From Syntrophaceae bacterium (GTDB taxonomy: Bacteria; Desulfobacterota; Desulfomonilia; Desulfomonilales; Desulfomonilaceae): a stretch of 12,979 nucleotides of DNA. Shown here piece after piece: positions 1 to 6,082 of this stretch. The translations under genes were made by a program, and so were the position numbers. Every line of letters begins with the position of its first letter. The stretch's first letter is position 1. Below the pieces are notes generated by a model. That model was not told the DNA's origin. It saw only the letters and a program-made list of their open reading frames with translations, and made no database searches. Location: NCBI GenBank assembly GCA_014874425.1, contig JACWAG010000408.1, positions 1 through 12,979 of the forward strand. The letters are read 5' to 3'.

Positions 1-64
1 ATCCGGGCCCTGAGGTCTTTTGAATCATCGGGTTTATTTTTCTGACCCGCCTATTTATCTTAAG

Positions 65-84
65 GTGACGGTTTTTGCCGTCAC
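65..84. repeat. Small hairpin-forming inverted repeat
   Basis: A perfect 7-bp stem (GTGACGG paired with CCGTCAC) encloses a 6-base loop, with a further wobble pair and an A-T pair outside it. Neither strand has a U-run directly after the stem, so it is not a canonical intrinsic terminator. It could end an upstream plus-strand transcript whose gene lies outside the window, or the minus-strand transcript that includes thpR. Apart from this hairpin and a possible tiny gene, bases 1-284 contain nothing I recognise. Confidence 0.45.
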
Positions 85-206
85 TTGAGATTGAGCCACT
101 CATATGTTCCTAGCCCACATCAAACATCTAGCCTTACCCTTTAAAACCTCCACCAATATATGTTAAATGGAGTAATTGCTATCAAACTTCTAAGCAGGCT
201 ATTGGC

Positions 207-296
207 ATGAAACAATCTCTAAGCTGGTTGGTAACGGCTCTTTTCCTTATTGGAAGCATAATTTTACTGAGATGGTTGATGAATTCAGGGTTTTAG
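207..296 (+). CDS. Possible 29-residue single-pass membrane peptide
   Basis: A short ATG-to-TAG frame encodes 29 residues. It has one positive charge near the N-terminus, a hydrophobic stretch over roughly residues 5-25 (rich in L, I, V, W and F) and a short polar end, which is the composition expected of a small single-pass membrane protein. A weak AGG lies 8 bases before the ATG. The 3' end overlaps the end of thpR on the other strand by 12 bases. No family is recognised. A short hydrophobic frame can arise by chance, and there is no clear promoter, so this is only a candidate. Confidence 0.25.
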   Translation: MKQSLSWLVTALFLIGSIILLRWLMNSGF

Positions 297-920
297 AAAA
301 TGGGCTGTGATTCTCGATTCGTTCCCGAGACGCTCAGTAACGGAGGAACGGATCAAATTGAAAACTGATAAGGCTTTGTAACGCGGACCCGCAGGTTCTA
401 GAATACTTTGGAAAAGGGTGGCCCGATCAGCAACGAAAGTGATGCTGGGCGTGGGGTTCATGGAATTAATCAAATCCACCAATCTTTCCTTGTCCCGATT
501 GGACTTCGCCCTGCCGAGCGTTAGATGGGGGTTGAAAGATCTGGATTCACGTTGAAAACCCAACCTGTCAAAGGCGTCTTCTATTAAGGAAACCATTTTG
601 ACTAGACGACCAGATGTATCAGACACACCAACCCATACGACACGAGGCTGACGCAGGTTAGGAAACGCGCCGATACCGGATATTTCGATTTGTAATGGCG
701 ACTGAGATGAAAAAATAGGTCGCAGGGCGGTTTCAATATCTGGAATTTGAGCGCCGATTATGTTTCCGAGAAATTTAAGGGTAAGGTGAATGGACGTGGG
801 ATTCAACCACCGAACATCCGCTCTACTCTGTTTCAACCGATTGGAGATGTTCCCCAGAAAACAAGTCACATCCTCCGGCAGATCCAAGGCCAAAAAAGCC
901 CTGATTTCTTCCTGATTCAT
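285..920 (-). CDS. thpR: RNA 2',3'-cyclic phosphodiesterase (ThpR/LigT, 2H family)
   Basis: This is a 211-residue 2H phosphoesterase. Both signature HxTx motifs are present: HLTL at residues 45-48, followed by KFLG, and HLTL at 132-135, preceded by FNP. The two histidines and two threonines form the catalytic cleft. Family members open 2',3'-cyclic phosphates on RNA to 2'-phosphates in the cytoplasm, and some ligate tRNA halves in vitro; the physiological role is poorly defined. The length is slightly above the usual 175-190 residues because of a C-terminal tail after about residue 190. The ATG start has AAAGGA 10 bases upstream. The M48 protease gene ends 28 bases upstream, so the two are probably co-transcribed. 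The family assignment is secure; the in vivo substrate is unknown. Confidence 0.92.
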   Translation of the reverse strand: MNQEEIRAFLALDLPEDVTCFLGNISNRLKQSRADVRWLNPTSIHLTLKFLGNIIGAQIPDIETALRPIFSSQSPLQIEISGIGAFPNLRQPRVVWVGVSDTSGRLVKMVSLIEDAFDRLGFQRESRSFNPHLTLGRAKSNRDKERLVDLINSMNPTPSITFVADRATLFQSILEPAGPRYKALSVFNLIRSSVTERLGNESRITAHFLKP

Positions 921-948
921 TTCGTATTGGTCCTTTGTTTAAAGGGTT

Positions 949-1779
949 TCATATGGATTCACCTAATCCATATTTCATCGCCGCTTTGTCGTAGAGTTTC
1001 TTGGCTTCCGGAAGCAACTCTTTAAGCTTACTAATTCTTTCTTGGTCGGTTGGATGAGTAGAAAGCCACACGGGTATTGGAGGTTTGTCGATATTTGCCA
1101 TTCGCTCCCACAAATGTATTGATTCCGAAGGATCATAGCCGGCCTTGGCCATGTATAATTGCCCTATCCTATCCGCTTCCATCTCATGTGTTCGACTATA
1201 AGGTAAAAGAACTCCAATTGTGGCTCCCAGTCCAAGCGCGCCGATTACCGCCTTGGTTTTATTATCCAAATTACCGTCTTTGTCCCTAAATATCTCTGAT
1301 CCTACTGAACTTATACCATGAAGCGCCAATTGTTGACTGAGACGTTCACCTCCGTGCCGCGCGACCGCATGAGCAATTTCATGTCCTATGATAGTCGCTA
1401 GTCCCGCTTCGTTCTTCACATAGCGCAGTATTCCGGTGTAAACCACAATCTTACCACCTGGGAGACAAAAGGCGTTGGGTATGTCCCTATCAACCACATG
1501 GACCTTCCAATCAAATCCAGGGTGATCCATTTCTTCGGCAGCCTTACTGACGCGATTTGCGACTTTATTTACTTCATTATTGACTTTTTGGTCCTTGCAC
1601 GACGGTTCTCGAACAAGCAATTCCGAATATGCGCGGGCCCCCAGAGCATCCAGGTCCTTATCCGGCATGAAATTCAGTTGTTTTCTCCCGGAATGAGGAA
1701 CCGTGGCGCAAGCGACGATTAGAGTCATGACGCTCATACAGAAGGGAATTACCCACGACTTTCTAATGACATGATCCAA
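949..1779 (-). CDS. M48-family zinc metalloprotease, probable lipoprotein (LoiP/BepA-like)
   Basis: The 276-residue product starts at a TTG codon with AGGA 5 bases upstream; no in-frame ATG precedes the signal sequence. Residues 7-24 form a lipoprotein signal peptide with lipobox IVAC and the lipidated Cys at 24, so the mature enzyme should sit on a periplasmic membrane face. The zinc site is HEIAH at 133-137 (two His ligands and the catalytic Glu), with the third ligand in the HEMEAD segment (E201). A conserved STHP follows at 240-243. Such proteases (LoiP, YcaL, BepA) act in outer-membrane protein and envelope quality control. There is no TPR domain, so it resembles LoiP/YcaL more than BepA. 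It lies 28 bases upstream of thpR and 97 bases downstream of the CMD-family gene. Confidence 0.9.
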   Translation of the reverse strand: MDHVIRKSWVIPFCMSVMTLIVACATVPHSGRKQLNFMPDKDLDALGARAYSELLVREPSCKDQKVNNEVNKVANRVSKAAEEMDHPGFDWKVHVVDRDIPNAFCLPGGKIVVYTGILRYVKNEAGLATIIGHEIAHAVARHGGERLSQQLALHGISSVGSEIFRDKDGNLDNKTKAVIGALGLGATIGVLLPYSRTHEMEADRIGQLYMAKAGYDPSESIHLWERMANIDKPPIPVWLSTHPTDQERISKLKELLPEAKKLYDKAAMKYGLGESI

Positions 1780-1876
1780 ATTTTTCCTATTGTCAAAAAG
1801 GACTAATGAATTAACTTTGCAACCAGGAGCGTTTGTCTAAAAGAAGGCTAGGCGTTTCCTGCGCAGCCCAGAAAAA

Positions 1877-2278
1877 TCATTCGGTTTCAGACTCCAGTGG
1901 CCACATACCCCTTTCTGTAAGGGTGGCGCGCAACACCTTTAACCCCTGATTAACAACCGGCATTCCACCGTAAATTCCGCATTGAAATATTACTTCAGCA
2001 ATTTCCTTCGGTTTGCACCCAACGTTCAATGCGGCGTTTATGTGAAGTTTCAGTTCCTCGGATCTTTCAAGGACAGTAAGGGCCGAAATAGTGATAAGCT
2101 GTCTGGTTGTATGGGGAATCCTTTCACGAGAGTACATTTGACCAGTAATGAACAGCGAAAGTTCTCTGGCAAGGTCCTTGTCAAAGGAACGCCACAGATC
2201 GAAAGGTCTTTCACCCGTATAATTTTCAAAATAAAGACTTGCTGTTTTTGCGGTTTTGGACTTAAGGTCTTCAGTCAC
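1877..2278 (-). CDS. Carboxymuconolactone decarboxylase (CMD)-family protein
   Basis: This 133-residue all-helical protein is about the size of gamma-carboxymuconolactone decarboxylase and stand-alone CMD-domain proteins. The family core is visible: an ELKLH segment (residues 75-79), then NVG, KEIAEVIFQCGIYGG (91-105) and a P-V-x-N-x-G helix start (107-112). It lacks the CxxC redox pair of AhpD; C88 and C100 are not in that arrangement. A peroxidase-reductase role is therefore not supported. No aromatic-catabolism gene is nearby, so a role in the protocatechuate pathway is not supported either. The start is GTG with a near-consensus AAAGGAGG at 2286-2293, spaced 7 bases. Family is fairly sure; reaction unknown. 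Confidence 0.82.
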   Translation of the reverse strand: MTEDLKSKTAKTASLYFENYTGERPFDLWRSFDKDLARELSLFITGQMYSRERIPHTTRQLITISALTVLERSEELKLHINAALNVGCKPKEIAEVIFQCGIYGGMPVVNQGLKVLRATLTERGMWPLESETE

Positions 2279-2376
2279 GATAACGCCTCCTTTAGAATTT
2301 GGCTATTCACCTTAGTAAAAACAAGAAAATATAGAGCGATATAGACAACATTGAAATCCAACGTCTCGATCCATCA

Positions 2377-2389
2377 CTATCAGAGATAG
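2377..2389. promoter_or_regulatory. 13-bp palindrome, possible operator
   Basis: CTATC and GATAG arms flank a 3-base centre, about 100 bases upstream of the CMD-family gene. The core resembles a TetR-type operator half-site arrangement (the classical tet operator has CTATC/GATAG arms). There is no TetR-family gene in the window and the symmetry does not extend beyond 13 bases. It could equally be a chance hairpin in the gap after the preceding hydrolase gene. Confidence 0.2.
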
Positions 2390-2417
2390 GTCACACGCTG
2401 TAGCGCCGAAATCAAGC

Positions 2418-3341
2418 TCAAAAAGTAAATGTTTCCCCATCTTTTGGGACAGTCATCTGGCATGACAGAGAATTATCTTCGCACAATTTCACTGCCAAAT
2501 TGTCCCAATCCTGTTGACACATAGGCACAGAATAAGGTTTTTGGGTCAGCGGATCCATCATGGGCCTAATAGGAGGAGTCTTCTTAACGGTGTTATTGAA
2601 GGGATCTCCGGGGACTTGGTCACCTCCCGAAATGTGAACCAGAAACATTCGCTTGGATGGGCGCCACTTCTTGATAAAATCCAAAGCCCTTTGAAGACTC
2701 ATGTGGGAAGGACGGTTTTCTACAGGCTCATTTAACCAGTGACTTTGAATTATCAGAACATCCGGATCGTGCAGTATAGACAAGTCTGTTTCGACGTCAA
2801 TAAAATCAGAGGTATAAACGAGCTTCTTGACCTTTTTGTCTTTCTGAGTTTCACGAATGACGTATCCTACCGATCCTCTGGCTGTTTTTCCGTGAACTGT
2901 TTTGAATGGGGTTATCGAAGTGTCGTCAATATTGATGTCTACGCCTGGTTCACTTACTCTCTTCTCAAATAGTGACCCCAAGAGATATCCGAATCTGACA
3001 CCAATAGTTTCCCATGCGGTCTCGGTAGCATAAACTGGTATGGGTCTCCAGGAATCTGGGGGCATAGATCTCTTGTAGGCTAGTAAATCATCCATACCAA
3101 GGTAGTGGTCCCCGTGCTCATGAGTTATCAATATAAGATCCGGGGCTTGCAGTTTATAGCGGCGCATGTGAAACAACAGGTCCGGGCCCGGGTCAATAAG
3201 GATCTTCCTTGATGTTGTTACCTGAATGGATGTTCGAGTTCGTTCCTCTTTTAGTTCCGTCATCTTTTGGCAAATCATGCAGCGGCAGGAATATTCGGGT
3301 AACCGCCATGCACTGCCAGTGCCAAGGAATAGAATGTCCAT
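2418..3341 (-). CDS. Metallo-beta-lactamase-fold hydrolase, PhnP-like
   Basis: This is a 307-residue MBL-fold protein. The dinuclear metal site is complete: HEHGDH at 74-79, then H150 (TVHG), D179 (TSDF) and H236 (LVHIS). Near the N-terminus, after the strand GTGSAWRLPEYS, lies CxCxxC (C19, C21, C24), the structural-zinc motif of PhnP, the phosphoribosyl 1,2-cyclic phosphate phosphodiesterase. In E. coli PhnP, as I recall it, a second His three residues after the active-site His completes that zinc site; here the position is Gly (HISGG). About 70 residues follow the last metal ligand, longer than in PhnP. No other phn gene is present, so a phosphonate role is unsupported; cyclic-nucleotide or cyclic-phosphate hydrolysis is a reasonable guess. 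The ATG has GGAGAGG about 5 bases upstream. Confidence 0.85.
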   Translation of the reverse strand: MDILFLGTGSAWRLPEYSCRCMICQKMTELKEERTRTSIQVTTSRKILIDPGPDLLFHMRRYKLQAPDLILITHEHGDHYLGMDDLLAYKRSMPPDSWRPIPVYATETAWETIGVRFGYLLGSLFEKRVSEPGVDINIDDTSITPFKTVHGKTARGSVGYVIRETQKDKKVKKLVYTSDFIDVETDLSILHDPDVLIIQSHWLNEPVENRPSHMSLQRALDFIKKWRPSKRMFLVHISGGDQVPGDPFNNTVKKTPPIRPMMDPLTQKPYSVPMCQQDWDNLAVKLCEDNSLSCQMTVPKDGETFTF

Positions 3342-3395
3342 ATCAGCCTCTCCGGAACGCTCATGAGGTTTTTGATTTGTGGAAAGCCCAATCCA

Positions 3396-3423
3396 AGTAT
3401 AATTCTTCCAATTGAGAAACCAA
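3396..3423 (-). promoter_or_regulatory. Candidate sigma-70 promoter for the PhnP-like gene
   Basis: On the minus strand, TTGGTT (3423-3418) and TATACT (3401-3396; five of six bases match the consensus -10) are separated by 16 bases. A start near 3389 would give a leader of about 48 bases. The -35 match is only three of six. The rest of the 251-base gap (3342-3592) shows no gene, only a weak 6-bp hairpin at 3486-3501 that could end the infA transcript. Confidence 0.33.
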
Positions 3424-3592
3424 TCGCCTAAACTTTAGGAATACCTTTGGCTTCTCCCAAGTTCAAGCATAAAAATAATTGACACAGAAGAAAGGTCTTC
3501 TCGTAGGTGGGCAAATGGCGATATCCATGCCAATATGCGGAAATATCAAATTTTGCAGGGCTGATAGCTTTAGAATTTAGTATGATGAAAGG

Positions 3593-3811
3593 TTACTTGC
3601 CTCGGTATACAATGAGCCCATGACTAAGGTCATATGGAGACAGGGCCACAGTCACGCGGTCTCCAAGGAGCACTTTTATCCTAAATCGAGACATCCTTCC
3701 CGACAATTTGGTCCGGATGCTCTTCCCATCGTCTGTCTCAACCTGATACATACCGCCTGAATGCACCTTGACCACAGTTCCTTCAACCTTTACATTGTCA
3801 TCTCGGCTCAC
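3593..3811 (-). CDS. infA: Translation initiation factor IF-1
   Basis: The product is 72 residues, exactly the usual IF-1 length, and forms a single S1/OB-fold domain. Family motifs are clear: DDNVKVEGTV at 4-13, an MYQVE strand, SGRMSR at 37-42, LLGDRVTVALSPYDL at 48-62 and a final GLIVYRG. IF-1 binds the 30S A site and works with IF-2 and IF-3 in start-codon selection. The gene is not in a ribosomal-protein operon but lies 145 bases after kdsB. The positively charged loop after SGRM (SRFRIK) differs from the E. coli MRKNYIR pattern. Translation starts at GTG, immediately after an in-frame TAA; AGGAG lies 11 bases upstream, a rather long spacing. It may be a second infA copy, which this window alone cannot show. 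Confidence 0.95.
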   Translation of the reverse strand: MSRDDNVKVEGTVVKVHSGGMYQVETDDGKSIRTKLSGRMSRFRIKVLLGDRVTVALSPYDLSHGLIVYRGK

Positions 3812-3894
3812 TTAATTAGTATCTCCTCTCATTTTTCCATAGGTCTGCAAAGAACAATAGCAGCCAAAGCCAGACCAACCAGATCTAAATCCTT

Positions 3895-3922
3895 ATATTA
3901 CACTACTATCATTAAAAGTCTA
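3895..3922 (-). promoter_or_regulatory. Weak candidate promoter for infA
   Basis: On the minus strand, TAGACT (3922-3917) and TAATAT (3900-3895) are spaced by 16 bases, each matching four of six consensus bases. This would give an infA leader of roughly 75-80 bases. In that leader a 6-bp repeat (GGTCTG with CAGACC, at 3871-3876 and 3842-3847) could fold. The promoter overlaps the possible kdsB terminator, which is one reason for doubt. Confidence 0.22.
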
Positions 3923-3930
3923 TACAGACT
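3913..3930 (-). terminator. Weak possible intrinsic terminator after kdsB
   Basis: Reading the minus strand 27 bases past the kdsB stop, AGTCT and AGACT form a 5-bp stem with a GTAT loop, followed directly by TTTT. The stem is short and only two of its five pairs are G-C, so termination would be inefficient. Read-through from kdsB into infA is possible. Confidence 0.28.
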
Positions 3931-3956
3931 GCTCCCATTTTACCCAGATATCAAAA

Positions 3957-4709
3957 TCAACACGACTTGCCGTATTCTTGTTTGACCCGTTCGAGATCCT
4001 CAGGGGTATCAACTTCAACGGAATCCATTTCCGTGATCACCACCTTGATCTTGAACCCGTATTCGAGGGCTCTGAGCTGCTCCAGACGCTCTGATCTTTC
4101 AAGCCTCCCTATAGGAAGTTTATTGAATTTTTGCAGAAAATCGTTTCTAAACGCATAAATTCCATGATGTTTAAAGTACGTTTGTGTTTCTTCCGCATTT
4201 CTACAAAACGGAATTGTGGCCCTGGAAAAATATATGGCAAAGCCATCTGAATCAAAAACCGTCTTTACCGCATTAGGATGATTAATCTCTTCGTCCCGAA
4301 TAATTTTATATATCAATGTCGACATAGGAATCGAATCGTCTTCGATCAGGGGATTTATAACTTGCTGGATCATTTCCGGCTCCACCAGCGGTTGATCTCC
4401 CTGAACATTGACAACAATATCTTGAGGCTCAAGTTTTAGTCTCCTGGCCGCTTCGGCGATCCGATCGGAGCCCGACGCATGGTTCTCATAGGTCAATATG
4501 GCATTTTGGGAATGGTCCGAAACCGCCTCGTAAATGAGGCTGGAATCGGTGGCTACATAAACTTCTGAAAGCAGAGCGCACGATTTTACACGCTCCAGGA
4601 CGCGAACAATCATTGGCTTGCCAAGAATGTCTGCCAGAGGCTTGCCTGGAAACCTTGAGGATTCAGCGCGAGCAGGGATAAACCCTACTATCCGGTATGG
4701 TCTGTGCAT
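3957..4709 (-). CDS. kdsB: CMP-Kdo synthetase (3-deoxy-manno-octulosonate cytidylyltransferase), probably acting on Kdo8N
   Basis: The 250-residue length is typical of KdsB. The enzyme joins CMP from CTP to Kdo so the sugar can be transferred to lipid A in the cytoplasm. Motifs in order: IPARAESSRFPGKPL at 11-25 (CTP binding), ATDS at 53-56, GSDRIAEA at 80-87, NVQGDQPLVEP at 101-111 (Mg-binding Asp 105), YFSRA at 160-164, HHGIYAFR at 181-188, EQLRALE at 210-216 and VDTPEDLE at 233-240 (Mg-binding Asp 234). It is the last of three minus-strand genes after an aminotransferase and an iron-type dehydrogenase, 71 bases downstream of the former. That context suggests the physiological sugar is Kdo8N, as for the Shewanella cluster enzyme. 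AGGA lies 15 bases before the ATG, unusually far, and no better in-frame start exists. Confidence 0.95.
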   Translation of the reverse strand: MHRPYRIVGFIPARAESSRFPGKPLADILGKPMIVRVLERVKSCALLSEVYVATDSSLIYEAVSDHSQNAILTYENHASGSDRIAEAARRLKLEPQDIVVNVQGDQPLVEPEMIQQVINPLIEDDSIPMSTLIYKIIRDEEINHPNAVKTVFDSDGFAIYFSRATIPFCRNAEETQTYFKHHGIYAFRNDFLQKFNKLPIGRLERSERLEQLRALEYGFKIKVVITEMDSVEVDTPEDLERVKQEYGKSC

Positions 4710-4780
4710 AAAATTCGGGTTGCTTCCTTTCGACTAATGAAAACCCTTGGATACAAGCGTAATTAATTGCAGAAATTGCT

Positions 4781-5986
4781 CTATAAAGTTTCCTGCGCGA
4801 TCTCTTTCAGATCTGAGGCAAGACGTTCAGCCGCCTCAGTTGTTGTCCGTAAGGAAACTGGAATTACTATCAAGCGTTGAAGCAAGCCCGCCGTAACAGG
4901 CAGAGTAGACGGACTATAATCGACTTTTCCAGAATAATATGGTTCTCCAAAAGGAAAAACTCCCGGCCAAGCAGTCTTACGATTTATCAAATGTTCCCAG
5001 TTCCCAAGAAAATGCCAGAGATTATTCTTGAAACTAATGGCCGAGATTCCTTTTGCCGTGACCTTCTTGTGGAATTCCAATGCGCCGTCCGCGTCCGGAA
5101 GGAAGAAACACACGTGGGTGTTGCTATCTCGACCATTTTCTGGGAGTGATCTCATCGTTATCCCGCTGAACTTGCTCAAGGTGTTAGAGATGATTGAGTG
5201 GTTCGTTTTCTGAATCTCGAGGATTTTATTAATCCTGCCCAATTGAGCCAATCCAACGGCCCCCTGGAATTCATTCATTCGGAAGTTGAACCCCAGAAAA
5301 CTTCTTCCCTCTAGCGCCCGTCCTACATTCGGGTTGTGATCATGTCCGTGATCCGCGTATTCAGAGGCGATTTTGTAGATGTTCGGATCATCAGTGACAA
5401 TCATACCGCCTTCACCAGTTGTGATTGTCTTGTAAAAATCGAAGGAAAAAGTCCCACAGTCTCCAATAGATCCCGTGATTTTGGAACCTACAGCGGCTCC
5501 GAGGGCCTGCGCTGTGTCTTCTAAGACCTTAAGCCCGTTTCTGTCAGCAATTTCTTTTATTTGAGCCATTCTGGCAGGGCTTCCAAGCATATGAACCGGG
5601 ACTACAACCTTGGTCCTGGGAGTTATCTTCCTTTCAAGATCAGCCGGGTCCATGTTCAAAGTTTCATCTATTTCAGTGGGAACGGGAATTGCCCCACATT
5701 CAATTATGGCTTCAAAAGTAGCCACAAAAGTGAATCCCTGGGTTATAACCTCATCTCCAGGCTTTACTCCGAGTGAGACCAGGGCGACCTTCAAGGCAGA
5801 AGATCCTGAAGTGACCGCTTGGGCGTAATTGGTTCCCACAAACTTGGCGAATTGGGTCTCAAAATCACGTACCTTGTAAACGCCCTTTCTCTCATTTGCG
5901 AATTCGTATCGGAAGAATATCCCATTGTCGAGGACATGATTCACATGTTCACGTTCAGCGTCGCCTATTAATTCAAAACCTGGCAT
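4781..5986 (-). CDS. kdnA: PLP-dependent 8-amino-3,8-dideoxy-manno-octulosonate (Kdo8N) transaminase, KdnA-like
   Basis: This 401-residue protein belongs to the DegT/DnrJ/EryC1/StrS fold-type I aminotransferases. The phosphate-binding GSSAL is at 61-65, the PLP-ring Asp is in LEDTAQALG (D157), and the Schiff-base lysine is K186 in SFDFYKTITTGEGG. The N-terminus MPGFELIG, the FFRYEF segment (24-29), the ADHGHDH run (211-217) and the LWHFLGNW segment (323-330) agree with my memory of Shewanella KdnA and are not general DegT features. KdnA transfers an amino group from glutamate to the C8 aldehyde of oxidised Kdo. The gene lies between the dehydrogenase (96-base gap) and kdsB (71-base gap) on the same strand. 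The ATG has AGGAG 6 bases upstream. An aminotransferase for another sugar is the main alternative; no nucleotide-sugar or nonulosonate genes nearby favour it. Confidence 0.82.
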   Translation of the reverse strand: MPGFELIGDAEREHVNHVLDNGIFFRYEFANERKGVYKVRDFETQFAKFVGTNYAQAVTSGSSALKVALVSLGVKPGDEVITQGFTFVATFEAIIECGAIPVPTEIDETLNMDPADLERKITPRTKVVVPVHMLGSPARMAQIKEIADRNGLKVLEDTAQALGAAVGSKITGSIGDCGTFSFDFYKTITTGEGGMIVTDDPNIYKIASEYADHGHDHNPNVGRALEGRSFLGFNFRMNEFQGAVGLAQLGRINKILEIQKTNHSIISNTLSKFSGITMRSLPENGRDSNTHVCFFLPDADGALEFHKKVTAKGISAISFKNNLWHFLGNWEHLINRKTAWPGVFPFGEPYYSGKVDYSPSTLPVTAGLLQRLIVIPVSLRTTTEAAERLASDLKEIAQETL

Positions 5987-6082
5987 GAGTCTCTCCTGAT
6001 GTTTTCTACCGGCCGTTTAACGGTGACAAACAGCTCCGGTGAAAGTTTCTATCTCTGAGCGGTCCTTTCAGAATGCTTTTCA

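Noticed and set aside
1..45. Possible 3' end of a plus-strand gene entering from the left
   Set aside because: One frame is open for 14 codons to a TGA at 43-45, but this is too short to distinguish from chance.
1877..2278. AhpD-type peroxidase partner
   Set aside because: The redox CxxC pair is absent; only the broader CMD family fold is supported.
3812..3890. Hydrophobic minus-strand reading just before infA that resembles a small membrane peptide
   Set aside because: It has no ATG, GTG or properly placed start after the in-frame stop and no ribosome-binding site; more likely infA leader sequence.
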